In this document: positions 14,635-23,257 of the stretch, one piece after another
Layout: each line of letters starts with the position of its first letter
Numbering within the stretch: position 1 is the stretch's first letter
The notes under the pieces: model-generated
Seen by the model: only the letters and a program-made list of their open reading frames with translations
Told to the model about the DNA's origin: nothing
Databases searched by the model: none
DNA from: Streptomyces sp. Tue6028
GTDB lineage: Bacteria; Actinomycetota; Actinomycetes; Streptomycetales; Streptomycetaceae
Assembly: GCF_002300165.1 (NCBI RefSeq)
Contig: NZ_MLCE01000029.1
Location: 137,170-201,169 of the forward strand
DNA length: 64,000 bases
Direction of reading: 5' to 3'
Translations under genes and position numbers: made by a program

Positions 14635-16845
14635 ATGAGTGCGGAGGCGACGAATCCCGCGACGCCAGGTCCTGCGACGCCCGCCCCCAAGGTCTCGGCC
14701 TCGCTGGAGCAGGCGGTCCCCGCGGCACACCGCAGGAAGAGCCGTCCGCGGATCGACCTGCGCCGCCTCGGCAGGGCCGCGCTGCTGGGCCCGGCGGCCC
14801 GCGACCGGCTGCCCGACGCCATCGGCCATGTCGCCGACGCGCACCGCGCCCACCACCCCGACGCGGACCTCGAGGCCCTGCGCCGCGCGTACGTGCTGGC
14901 CGAGTCCTCGCACCGGGGCCAGATGCGCAAGAGCGGCGAGCCGTACATCACGCACCCCCTCGCGGTGACCCTGATCCTCGCCGAACTCGGCGCGGAGACC
15001 ACGACGTTGACCGCCTCCCTGCTCCACGACACCGTCGAAGACACGGAAGTGACGCTCGATCAGGTGCGGGAGGAGTTCGGGGAGGAGGTCCGCTACCTGG
15101 TCGACGGCGTCACCAAACTGGAGAAGGTCGACTACGGCGCCGCCGCCGAGCCCGAGACCTTCCGCAAGATGCTCGTCGCGACCGGCAACGACGTCCGCGT
15201 GATGTCGATCAAACTCGCCGACCGGCTGCACAACATGAGGACCCTCGGCGTCATGCGCCCCGAGAAACAGGCGCGGATCGCCAAGGTGACCAGGGACGTG
15301 CTGATCCCGCTCGCCGAACGGCTCGGCGTCCAGGTGCTGAAGACCGAGCTGGAGGACCTCGTCTTCGCGATCCTGCACCCCGAGGAGTACGAGCGCACCC
15401 GGGAGCTGATCGCCGAGAACGCGGCGCGCGCCGGCGACCCGCTCGCGGAGATCGCCGACGAGGCCCGCGCGGTCCTGCGCGACGCGGGCATCCAGGCCGA
15501 AGTCCTCGTGAGGCCACGGCATTTCGTCTCCGTGCACCGGGTGTCGCGCAAGCGCGGACCGATGCGCGGCGCCGACTTCGGGCGGCTCCTGGTGCTGGTG
15601 AACGAGGACGCGGACTGCTACGGCGTCCTGGGCGAACTGCACACCTGTCTCACCCCGGTGGTCTCGGAGTTCAAGGACTTCATCGCCGTCCCCAAGTTCA
15701 ACCTCTACCAGTCGCTGCACACGGCGGTGGCGCGCGGGGACGGGGAGGTGGCCGAAGTCCTCATCCGCACCCACCAGATGCACAAGGTCGCCGAGGCCGG
15801 AGTCATCGCGCTCGGCAGCCCCTACGCCACGCCGTCGGAGGACCAGGCCGACGGCGACGGCGAACGGCCCGACGGCGAGCGCGCCGACCCGACCCGCCCC
15901 GGCTGGCTGTCCCGGCTCCTCGACTGGCAACAGGGTGCCCCGGATCCGGACACCTTCTGGTCCACCCTGCGCGAGGATCTCGCCCAGGACCGCGAGATCA
16001 CCGTCTTCCGAGCCGACGGCGGCTCGCTGGGCCTCCCCGAGGGAGCCAGCTGCGTGGACGCGGCGTACGCGCAGTACGGCGAGGACGCCCACGCCTGCAT
16101 CGGCGCCCGCGTCAACGGCCGTCTGGCGACGCTGAGTACGGTCCTCAGGGACGGCGACACCGTGCAGCTCCTGATGGGCCAGGACCCGGCCTCCGAGCCG
16201 TCCAGGGAGTGGCTGGAGCACGCGCACACGCCCGCCGCGCGGATCGCCATCCAGCGCTGGCTGGCCGCGCACCCCTCACCCGCCGCCGACCCGTCGTCCG
16301 AGGATTCCGGGGCACCCGAGGCCGCCCGCCGCCCGGCCGTCGAGGCCCCCGCCGAGCGTCCCGTCCAGGACACGCCCGCGGAACGGCCCGCCGCCAGCGC
16401 CGTCGTCGACCAACCGGGCGCGTCCGTACGCCTCGCCGGATGCTGTACGCCCGTACCGCCCGACGAGGTGACCGGCTTCGCCGTGCGCGGGGGAGTGGTG
16501 ACCGTCCACCGGGTGGAGTGCGCCGGGGCGACGCGCATGAAGAGCGGGGGACGTGCGGAGATCGGCGTGCGCTGGGGGGACACCACCGAATGCCGCGTCA
16601 CCCTGGTCGCCGAGTCCTTCGGCCGGCCCCACCTGCTCGCCGACCTCACCGAGGCCATCGCCCTGGAGGGCGTCGCCATCGTCTCGGCCACCGTCGAACC
16701 CCCCAGCCAGCAGCGCGTGCGCCACACGTACACGCTCCAACTTCCGGACGCGGCGCGCCTGCCCCGCCTGATGCGGGCCATGCGGAACGTGCCGGGGGTG
16801 TACGACGTGAGCCGCGCGCAGCACCAGGCGGCAGCCCCGCAATAG
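14635..16845 (+). CDS. rshA: RelA/SpoT homologue RshA
   Basis: This is a bifunctional-type (p)ppGpp protein of 736 residues. The order is: a disordered N-terminus, an HD hydrolase domain with His131-Asp132 in LLHDTVEDTE, a synthetase-like domain (RPRHFVSVHRV ... FKDFIAVPKFNLYQSLHTAV), TGS (REITVFRADGGSLGLPEGA), a CC domain (LAGCCTPVPPDEVTGF) and a C-terminal ACT domain. The synthetase part is divergent: the usual GxR after the metal-binding Asp, the QIRT glutamine and the AAHW motif are replaced. S. coelicolor has a second homologue of this name at this location. The ATG at 14635 follows GGAGG with five bases between; an in-frame GTG at 14629 overlaps that site. Confidence 0.9.
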   Translation: MSAEATNPATPGPATPAPKVSASLEQAVPAAHRRKSRPRIDLRRLGRAALLGPAARDRLPDAIGHVADAHRAHHPDADLEALRRAYVLAESSHRGQMRKSGEPYITHPLAVTLILAELGAETTTLTASLLHDTVEDTEVTLDQVREEFGEEVRYLVDGVTKLEKVDYGAAAEPETFRKMLVATGNDVRVMSIKLADRLHNMRTLGVMRPEKQARIAKVTRDVLIPLAERLGVQVLKTELEDLVFAILHPEEYERTRELIAENAARAGDPLAEIADEARAVLRDAGIQAEVLVRPRHFVSVHRVSRKRGPMRGADFGRLLVLVNEDADCYGVLGELHTCLTPVVSEFKDFIAVPKFNLYQSLHTAVARGDGEVAEVLIRTHQMHKVAEAGVIALGSPYATPSEDQADGDGERPDGERADPTRPGWLSRLLDWQQGAPDPDTFWSTLREDLAQDREITVFRADGGSLGLPEGASCVDAAYAQYGEDAHACIGARVNGRLATLSTVLRDGDTVQLLMGQDPASEPSREWLEHAHTPAARIAIQRWLAAHPSPAADPSSEDSGAPEAARRPAVEAPAERPVQDTPAERPAASAVVDQPGASVRLAGCCTPVPPDEVTGFAVRGGVVTVHRVECAGATRMKSGGRAEIGVRWGDTTECRVTLVAESFGRPHLLADLTEAIALEGVAIVSATVEPPSQQRVRHTYTLQLPDAARLPRLMRAMRNVPGVYDVSRAQHQAAAPQ

Positions 16846-16923
16846 GCCGCCGCGCCGACCCGTTCGGGTGGGCCGGGCGCGCGCCGTCACCGTGTGGCGC
16901 GTGGGCGCTGGTAGCGGTGTTTC

Positions 16924-18420
16924 ATGCTGCGCAACATCCGCCCCAGGATTCCCCGTCCCCCGACCCGCCGCATCAGGGCCGCCCTGCTCGCCTCGGCCGT
17001 CTCCGTCTGCCTGATCGCCGCGAGCGCCCCCTCGCCGGCGACCCCTCTCGGGATCGGCGACAGCCTCTTCCCGCACCTGGGCAACCCGGGATACGACGTC
17101 CAGTCGTACGACCTCGCGTTCACCTATCCCGGAGCCAACGACAAGCCGCTCGCGGCCGTCACCACCATCGACGCCCTCACGTCCTCCCGGCTGGAACGCA
17201 TCAACCTCGACTACGCCCACGGCAAGGTGCAATCGGTCGAGGTCAACGGGAAGCGCGCGGCATACACGACCGCCGGGCAGGACCTCGTCGTCACGCCCGC
17301 GAAGCCGCTGCCGCTGGGCAGCCGGATGCACGTCGTCGTGCATCACACGAGCGACCCGGTCACGGCCGAGGACCAGGACGGCGGCTGGGTCCGCACCAAG
17401 GACGGGCTCGCCATGGCCAACCAGGCCGACGCCGCCCACCTCGTCTTCCCGTGCAACGACCACCCCTCCGACAAGGCGATGTTCACCTTCCACGTCACGG
17501 CGCCCGACGGGTACACGGCCGTGGCGAACGGCCTGCCCGCGGGAGCCGACCGCTCCCGCCGGTCCACCACCTGGACGTACCGCACCCGGCACCCCATGGC
17601 CACCGAGCTGGCGCAGGTCTCCATCGGCCGGTCCTCCGTGCTGCACCGGAGCGGGCCGCACGGTCTGCCCGTACGGGACGTCGTGCCCGCCAAGGATGCC
17701 AAGAAGCTCGAACCCTGGCTGAAGAAGACCCCCGACCAGATCGCCTGGATGGAGGGCAAGGTCGGCCGGTACCCCTTCGAGACGTACGGGCTGCTCATGG
17801 CCGAGGCGCAGACCGGCTTCGAGCTGGAGACACAGACGCTCTCCCTGTTCGAGAAGGGGCTGTTCACGGAGCCCGCGTACCCGAAGTGGTACGTCGAGTC
17901 GATCATGGTGCACGAGCTGTCGCACCAGTGGTTCGGCGACAGCGTCAGCCCGCGCGCCTGGTCCGACCTGTGGCTCAACGAGGGACACGCCACCTGGTAC
18001 GAGGCCCTGTACGCGGAGGAGAAGGCGCACAAGCCGATGGAGGAGCGGATGCGGGCGGCGTACCGCGCGTCCGACTCCTGGCGCGACGCCGGAGGCCCGC
18101 CCGCAGCACCGAAGAAGCCCGCCCCCGGCCAGAAGATCAGCATCTTCCGGCCGAGCGTCTACGACGGAGCGGCACTCGTCCTGTACGCGCTGCGCGAGAA
18201 GATCGGGCGCTCCGCCTTCGAGCGCCTGGAGCGGACCTGGGTGAGCGTCCACCGCGACGACGTCGCCTCGACGGACGACTTCGTGACCCTCGCGACCGCC
18301 GTCGCCGGCCGTGACCTGAGCGGGTTCTTCAAAGCATGGCTGTACGACACGAAGACCCCGCCGATGCCGGGGCACGAGGACTGGAAGAGCGACCCGCCGA
18401 AGGCGCGCAAGGGTGCCTGA
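16924..18420 (+). CDS. Secreted M1-family metallopeptidase
   Basis: This zinc aminopeptidase-type protein has 498 residues. The N-terminus has Arg-rich residues then a hydrophobic stretch (AALLASAVSVCLIAASAPSP), a Sec-type signal, so it is probably exported. The zinc site HExxH-x18-E is complete: His330, Glu331, His334 and Glu353 in LNEGHATWYE. The exopeptidase GAMEN motif of classical M1 enzymes is replaced by AEAQTGFELETQT, which is usual for this short actinobacterial branch, so the cleavage preference may differ. The ATG at 16924 is six bases after TAGCGG, a weak -10-like hexamer. It follows rshA by 78 bp. Confidence 0.88.
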   Translation: MLRNIRPRIPRPPTRRIRAALLASAVSVCLIAASAPSPATPLGIGDSLFPHLGNPGYDVQSYDLAFTYPGANDKPLAAVTTIDALTSSRLERINLDYAHGKVQSVEVNGKRAAYTTAGQDLVVTPAKPLPLGSRMHVVVHHTSDPVTAEDQDGGWVRTKDGLAMANQADAAHLVFPCNDHPSDKAMFTFHVTAPDGYTAVANGLPAGADRSRRSTTWTYRTRHPMATELAQVSIGRSSVLHRSGPHGLPVRDVVPAKDAKKLEPWLKKTPDQIAWMEGKVGRYPFETYGLLMAEAQTGFELETQTLSLFEKGLFTEPAYPKWYVESIMVHELSHQWFGDSVSPRAWSDLWLNEGHATWYEALYAEEKAHKPMEERMRAAYRASDSWRDAGGPPAAPKKPAPGQKISIFRPSVYDGAALVLYALREKIGRSAFERLERTWVSVHRDDVASTDDFVTLATAVAGRDLSGFFKAWLYDTKTPPMPGHEDWKSDPPKARKGA

Positions 18421-18589
18421 TAACTCGCGTGACGAGACGGGCCGTCCCGTGCGACCATCTTCGAGTCGCCGGCCCGGCCCCTTGGGGGTTCGCCCGGCGG
18501 AATCCGGGAATCTCCCGGTGGCCGGGGACGTTCTCCCCTATGACGGACGACGTCCGCCGAACAAGTGTTCCCATCGACGTAAGGATCCA

Positions 18590-20083
18590 ATGACCTCCTC
18601 TTCTTCCCCTTCCCAGGACGCGCAGAGCTTCGCGCAGAACTACCCCGAAGGTCTTCGGGCCGATGCCCTGATGGAAGAGGACGTCGCCTGGAGCCACGAG
18701 ATCGACGGAGAGCGGGACGGCGAGCAGTTCGACCGCTCCGAGCGCGCGGCACTGCGCCGCGTTGCGGGCCTCTCCACCGAGCTGGAGGACGTCACCGAGG
18801 TCGAGTACCGGCAGCTCCGCCTGGAGCGCGTCGTACTCGTCGGCGTCTGGACCACGGGGACCATTCAGGACGCGGACAACTCGCTCGCCGAGCTGGCCGC
18901 CCTCGCGGAGACCGCGGGAGCGCTCGTGCTCGACGGCGTCGTCCAGCGCCGCGACAAGCCCGACGCGGCCACGTACATCGGTTCCGGCAAGGCCTACGAG
19001 CTGCGCGACATCGTCGTGGAGACCGGTGCCGACACCGTGATCTGCGACGGTGAGCTGAGCCCCGGCCAGCTGATCCACCTCGAGGACGTCGTCAAGGTCA
19101 AGGTCATCGACCGTACGGCCCTGATCCTCGACATCTTCGCCCAGCACGCCAAGTCCCGAGAGGGCAAGGCACAGGTCGCGCTCGCGCAGATGCAGTACAT
19201 GCTGCCGCGACTGCGAGGCTGGGGTCAGTCGCTGTCCCGTCAGATGGGCGGCGGCAAGGGCGGCGGCCTCGCCACCCGTGGTCCCGGTGAGACCAAGATC
19301 GAGACGGACCGCCGCCGTATCCGCGAGAAGATGGCGAAGATGCGCCGGGAGATCGCGGACATGAAGACCGGCCGCGAGATCAAGCGTCAGGAGCGCCGCC
19401 GCAACAAGGTGCCCTCCGTGGCCATCGCCGGTTACACCAACGCCGGCAAGTCCTCGCTGCTCAACCGCCTCACGGGCGCGGGCGTCCTGGTCGAGAACGC
19501 GCTGTTCGCGACCCTGGACCCGACCGTGCGCCGCGCGGAGACCCCGAGCGGCCGGCTGTACACGCTGGCCGACACGGTCGGCTTCGTACGGCACCTGCCG
19601 CACCACCTGGTCGAGGCGTTCCGCTCCACCATGGAGGAGGTCGGCGACTCCGACCTGATCCTGCACGTGGTGGACGGTTCGCACCCCGCGCCGGAGGAGC
19701 AGCTGGCCGCCGTGCGCGAGGTCATCCGCGACGTCGGCGCCACCGATGTGCCGGAGATCGTGGTGATCAACAAGGCGGACGCGGCGGACCCGCTGGTGCT
19801 CCAGCGGCTGATGCGGATCGAGAAGCGCTCCATCGCGGTCTCGGCCCGCACCGGTCAGGGCATCGACGAACTGCTCGCGCTCATCGACAACGATCTGCCG
19901 CGCCCCTCGGTCGAGATCGAGGTGCTCGTGCCGTACACGCACGGCAAGCTGGTCGCCCGCGCGCACACCGAGGGCGAGGTGATCTCCGAGGAGCACACCC
20001 CGGAGGGCACGCTGCTCAAGGCGCGCGTGCACGAGGAACTGGCGGCGGACCTCGCGCCGTACGTTCCGGCACCGGCGCTGTAG
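18590..20083 (+). CDS. hflX: Ribosome-associated GTPase HflX
   Basis: HflX is a GTPase that binds the 50S subunit and splits stalled or stressed 70S ribosomes. It has 497 residues. The N-terminal HflX domain contains VLDGVVQRRDKPDAATYIGS and FAQHAKSREGKAQVALAQM. The Gly-rich linker GGGKGGGLATRGPGE follows, then the G domain: G1 GYTNAGKSSL at about 281-290, G3 DTVGFVRHLP at 329, G4 NKAD at 394 and SART as G5. The ATG at 18590 has AAGGA 4-5 bases upstream; the open frame before it (from 18413) has no typical start features. It ends before a strong terminator shared with the convergent protease gene. Confidence 0.96.
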   Translation: MTSSSSPSQDAQSFAQNYPEGLRADALMEEDVAWSHEIDGERDGEQFDRSERAALRRVAGLSTELEDVTEVEYRQLRLERVVLVGVWTTGTIQDADNSLAELAALAETAGALVLDGVVQRRDKPDAATYIGSGKAYELRDIVVETGADTVICDGELSPGQLIHLEDVVKVKVIDRTALILDIFAQHAKSREGKAQVALAQMQYMLPRLRGWGQSLSRQMGGGKGGGLATRGPGETKIETDRRRIREKMAKMRREIADMKTGREIKRQERRRNKVPSVAIAGYTNAGKSSLLNRLTGAGVLVENALFATLDPTVRRAETPSGRLYTLADTVGFVRHLPHHLVEAFRSTMEEVGDSDLILHVVDGSHPAPEEQLAAVREVIRDVGATDVPEIVVINKADAADPLVLQRLMRIEKRSIAVSARTGQGIDELLALIDNDLPRPSVEIEVLVPYTHGKLVARAHTEGEVISEEHTPEGTLLKARVHEELAADLAPYVPAPAL

Positions 20084-20124
20084 TCGCACTCCGGGCTCCG
20101 TGACGCCGGAGACCGACGAGCAAG

Positions 20125-20157
20125 AAGGCCCGCCCCCTCTCGCAGGGGGCGGGCCTT
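20125..20157. terminator. Strong bidirectional hairpin between hflX and the protease genes
   Basis: A perfect 14-bp stem (AAGGCCCGCCCCCT with its complement at 20144-20157) with a five-base loop lies 41 bases after the hflX stop and ends in CTTCGTCGTT. The next gene is convergent, so the hairpin can end both transcripts. Confidence 0.9.
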
Positions 20158-20307
20158 CGTCGTTCCCGGTGTGTGCGGTGCTGCCGGTGACGGTGCGGTG
20201 CCCGCCGGCGTCGCGTGCGACGGCGGTTCCACCGGCATTGCGTGACGAAGTGGTCCGCCGGCGCCGTGTGCCGTGGTGGTCCGCCGGCGCCGCGCGTGAC
20301 GGGTGCC

Positions 20308-21483
20308 CTACTGGCCGCCGTACTCCTCGCTCATGCTCTGGTAGAGCGCCTCGGCGCCCTTGCCGAGCTGCGGGCCCGCCAGCCAGGTGTTGTCGGACGG
20401 GCCGATCGACGTGTTGGAGACGAGCCTCGTCTCGCCGTCGACCACGCGGAACCAGCCGCCGCCGGAGGAACCGCCGGTCATCGTGCACCCGATCCGGTAC
20501 ATCGTCGGGAGCGCGGGGTCGAGCGAGAGGCGGCCCGGCCGGTCGACGCACTTGAACATGTCGAGACCGTTGTACGGCGGTGCGGCCGGGTAGCCCCAGG
20601 CCCCCATCGCGTCGACGTCCTGGGCGGACGGTGCGGAAAAGTCCACCGCCAGGGCGTTGCCGACGGTCTCCTCCAGGGACTTGCTCCCCTGCTCCGGCTT
20701 CACGTGCAGCACGGCGTAGTCGTACGGCGCGCCCGCGCCGCCCGTCTCGTCACCGCCCGAGATCCACTGGTTCGACGTGGAGGCCCAGTCCGCCCACCAC
20801 TGGCCGTAGGGCGCGATCTCCGAGGCCGTGGCGCTGCCCAGCTCGGACTCGGACTTGCCCTGGTCGTTGTACGAGGGCACGAAGGCGATGTTGCGGTACC
20901 AGCCGCCGCTGCCGCCGGCGTGCACACAGTGCCCGGCGGTCCACACGAGATTGGACTTGCCCGGGTGGTTCACGTCCTTGATGACCGTGCCCGAGCAGAC
21001 CATCGAGCCCTCGGGGGAGTCGAAGAACACCTTGCCGACCGGGGCGGCGTACTCGTGGTACGGAGTCTTCTCGGCCTTGGCGTCGACGGGTGCCGGGTCG
21101 GGGTCGCTGACGCCCTGGTCGGCGGCCGCGTCCTTCGCGGAGATCGTCTTGTCGGGGTCCTTGGCCGACTTCATCCGCTCGGGCTTCCACAGCCCGTCGA
21201 TCACCGGGTTGACGAAGTCCTTGGCCTCACTGAGCCACTTGTCCTTGTCCCAGTTCTTCCAGCCGCCGTTCTCCCACTGGTCGACATCGATGCCGTGTTC
21301 CTTGAGCCGGTCCCTGATGTCACCCGGGATCTTGATCTTGTCGTCGCCGCCCTGGCTGACGGGCGTGCTCGGTTTGTCACTCGCCTTGTCGTCACCGGAC
21401 TCGCAGGCGGTGGCGGTGAGCGCCAGGGCCGCGACGAGTCCGGTGACGGCGAGCAGACGCCTTCGCCGGTGAGTGGAACGCAT
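20308..21483 (-). CDS. Trypsin-like serine protease lipoprotein (paralogue 1)
   Basis: The protein has 391 residues. The signal peptide ends in the lipobox LTATAC (Cys27), so it should be an anchored extracellular lipoprotein. A pro-like region of about 120 residues follows (IKIPGDIRDRLKEHGIDVD, GGWKNWDKDKWLSEAKDF), then a chymotrypsin-fold domain. The catalytic triad reads His185 (WTAGHCVHAG), Asp255 (PYDYAVLH) and Ser340 (TGGSSGGG). Paired cysteines (VCSG/GHC, FKC/IGC) fit disulfides outside the cell. The substrate is unknown. It is the second of two closely similar genes in tandem; the other is at 21670-22899. The ATG at 21483 has a GGGGG stretch about ten bases upstream. Confidence 0.88.
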   Translation of the reverse strand: MRSTHRRRRLLAVTGLVAALALTATACESGDDKASDKPSTPVSQGGDDKIKIPGDIRDRLKEHGIDVDQWENGGWKNWDKDKWLSEAKDFVNPVIDGLWKPERMKSAKDPDKTISAKDAAADQGVSDPDPAPVDAKAEKTPYHEYAAPVGKVFFDSPEGSMVCSGTVIKDVNHPGKSNLVWTAGHCVHAGGSGGWYRNIAFVPSYNDQGKSESELGSATASEIAPYGQWWADWASTSNQWISGGDETGGAGAPYDYAVLHVKPEQGSKSLEETVGNALAVDFSAPSAQDVDAMGAWGYPAAPPYNGLDMFKCVDRPGRLSLDPALPTMYRIGCTMTGGSSGGGWFRVVDGETRLVSNTSIGPSDNTWLAGPQLGKGAEALYQSMSEEYGGQ

Positions 21484-21669
21484 GGTGCTGAAACCCCCGT
21501 TGGAGCTGATGTGTCATGTGCTGGTCAGGTGTGGGGTGGCCGTGCGCGTAACCCGCCCGACGCGACACCCCACTGTGCCCGTGCGGCCGGGGACGAACGG
21601 CGGTGAGCCGGTGAAGTTCCCGTGAGCCGGCCCACCGCCGTCCGTCCGAGTGCCGCTACGTCCTTCGCG

Positions 21670-22899
21670 TCACTGCCCGGCGAACTTCTCGCTCACCGAG
21701 TTGTACACACCCTTGGCCACACTGCCCAGGCGCGGGCCCGCCAGCCAACCGAACTTGACCGGGCCGATCGAGGTGTTGGACACCAACGCCGGCTTGCCGT
21801 CCGATCCCGCGGCCACCCAGCCGCCGCCGGACGAGCCACCCGTCATGGTGCAGCCGATGCGGTACATCGTCGGGTCGGCCTGCGCGACCGACAGCCGCCC
21901 CGGCTTGTCCGTGCACTGGAACAGCTTCTGACCGTCGAACGGAGCCGCCGCCGGGTAGCCCGTCGCCGTGATGCTCGACACCTTCGGCACGGCCGGAGCG
22001 TTGAAGTTCACCGGGAGCGCGGAACCGACGGTCTCCTCAAGGGACTTGCCGTCGCTGCCCTTCTCCGGCGTCACATGGAGCACGGCGAAGTCGTACGGGG
22101 CACCCTGGCCGCCCGTGGAGCCACCCTGCTCGATCCACTGGTCCGAGGTCTGCGCCCAGTCGCTCCACCACACGCCGTACGGCGCGACCTGCTGCCGGCC
22201 GGCCTTCTCCAACTGCGCGGACGTCATCCCCGAGTCGTTGTACGAGGGCACGAAGGCGATGTTGCGGTACCAGCCGCCCTTCTTGCCGGCGTGCACGCAG
22301 TGGCCCGCGGTCCACACGAGATTGGACTTGCCCGGATGCGCCGGGTCCTCGACCACCGTCGCCGAGCAGACCATCGTGCCCTCGGGGGAGTCGAAGAACA
22401 CCTTGCCGGCCACCGGCACGCTGCCGTGGTACACGGGCTTCACGGCCTGGGCCGTCACGGGAGCGGGGGTCGGGTCGGTGACACCCTGGTCACCGGAGAG
22501 GTCGCTGTCGTCGACGCCCTTGTCCTTGTCGGGGTCGTCGGCCCCACGCATCCGGTCCGGGTCCCACAGACCCTTGATGATCGGGTTGATGTAGTCGTCC
22601 GCCTCGCGCAGCCAGTCGTCCTTGTCCCAGTTCTTCCAGGCGCCGTTCTTCCACTTGTCGACATCGATGCCGTGCTCTTTGAGCTTGTTCTTGATGTCGT
22701 CCGGAATCTTGATCTTGTCGTCGCCGCCCTGGGTCGCGGCCGCGCTGGGCTCGCCACCTGCCTTGTCGTCCCCCGAGTTGCAGGCGGTGGCGGTCAGTGC
22801 CAGCGCCGCGGTGAGGCCGATCGCGGCCAGCACGGGGGAGGTTCTGCGGCGCGCGCCCCTCCCTCGACGGGCGGCGAAGGGCGGACGTATGGATCGCAT
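21670..22899 (-). CDS. Trypsin-like serine protease lipoprotein (paralogue 2)
   Basis: This is a 409-residue paralogue of the next gene, with the same layout: lipobox LTATAC (Cys40), the pro-like region with DDIKNKLKEHGIDVDKWK and WKNWDKDDW, and the protease domain with His200 (WTAGHC), Asp270 (PYDFAVLH) and Ser357 (TGGSSGGG). Similarity runs the whole length, including the N-terminal region, so the pair arose by gene duplication. The start at 22899 is supported by GGGGGAG eight bases upstream. A gap of 186 bp separates it from paralogue 1. The upstream region (22900-23257) is shared with the divergent siderophore locus. Confidence 0.88.
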   Translation of the reverse strand: MRSIRPPFAARRGRGARRRTSPVLAAIGLTAALALTATACNSGDDKAGGEPSAAATQGGDDKIKIPDDIKNKLKEHGIDVDKWKNGAWKNWDKDDWLREADDYINPIIKGLWDPDRMRGADDPDKDKGVDDSDLSGDQGVTDPTPAPVTAQAVKPVYHGSVPVAGKVFFDSPEGTMVCSATVVEDPAHPGKSNLVWTAGHCVHAGKKGGWYRNIAFVPSYNDSGMTSAQLEKAGRQQVAPYGVWWSDWAQTSDQWIEQGGSTGGQGAPYDFAVLHVTPEKGSDGKSLEETVGSALPVNFNAPAVPKVSSITATGYPAAAPFDGQKLFQCTDKPGRLSVAQADPTMYRIGCTMTGGSSGGGWVAAGSDGKPALVSNTSIGPVKFGWLAGPRLGSVAKGVYNSVSEKFAGQ

Positions 22900-23257
22900 G
22901 GTGTAACTCCCCCTGGACGTCAGAGAACTGTGCGCTGCTGGTGCGGTGCGTACGTCGTCGTGTCCGTCGTACGCGTGCGTACGTGCGGCTTCGTACGGAT
23001 CGGCCGAACCGGAGCCCCGGTTCGGGACCTCGGGGAGCCGATCGACCTTGATCGTTCGATAAGGCTGAACGGCACCACACCTTATGCGGTCGCTGTGGGG
23101 GACATCCGACGGAACGGCAACGGTTCCGTCACGGCAAGGATCTTCGACTCACCCGCTTCCCCGGACGCGCCGCGTCGTTGATACGTACGGGGGGCCTGCC
23201 GCCTGTGTTCAGAACCCCTCGCCAACTCGCCTGTGGACAGCGGGAGGACCTGTACCA
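22900..23257. promoter_or_regulatory. Divergent promoter region, protease genes and siderophore locus
   Basis: These 358 bp have no gene. They hold several CGTACG palindromes (22949-23030), the inverted repeat at 23059-23085, and a hairpin GACGGAAC/GTTCCGTC at 23108-23130. I looked for the actinobacterial iron box (TTAGGTTAGGCTCACCTAA type) and did not find one. Confidence 0.5.
23059..23085. promoter_or_regulatory. Inverted repeat ATAAGG-N15-CCTTAT
   Basis: Six-bp arms are perfect complements and AT-rich compared with the surroundings. The site is 174 bp upstream of the aminotransferase start and 160 bp upstream of the divergent protease start. It could be an operator or a promoter element; the regulator is not known. 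Confidence 0.35.

Noticed and set aside
14523..18314. 1263-residue plus-strand frame across rshA and the M1 peptidase
   Set aside because: It is a shifted frame of two well-supported genes with Arg/Pro-rich shadow composition.
22900..23257. Iron-dependent (DmdR/IdeR) box before the siderophore locus
   Set aside because: No sequence close to TTAGGTTAGGCTCACCTAA was found; the ATAAGG/CCTTAT repeat does not match it.
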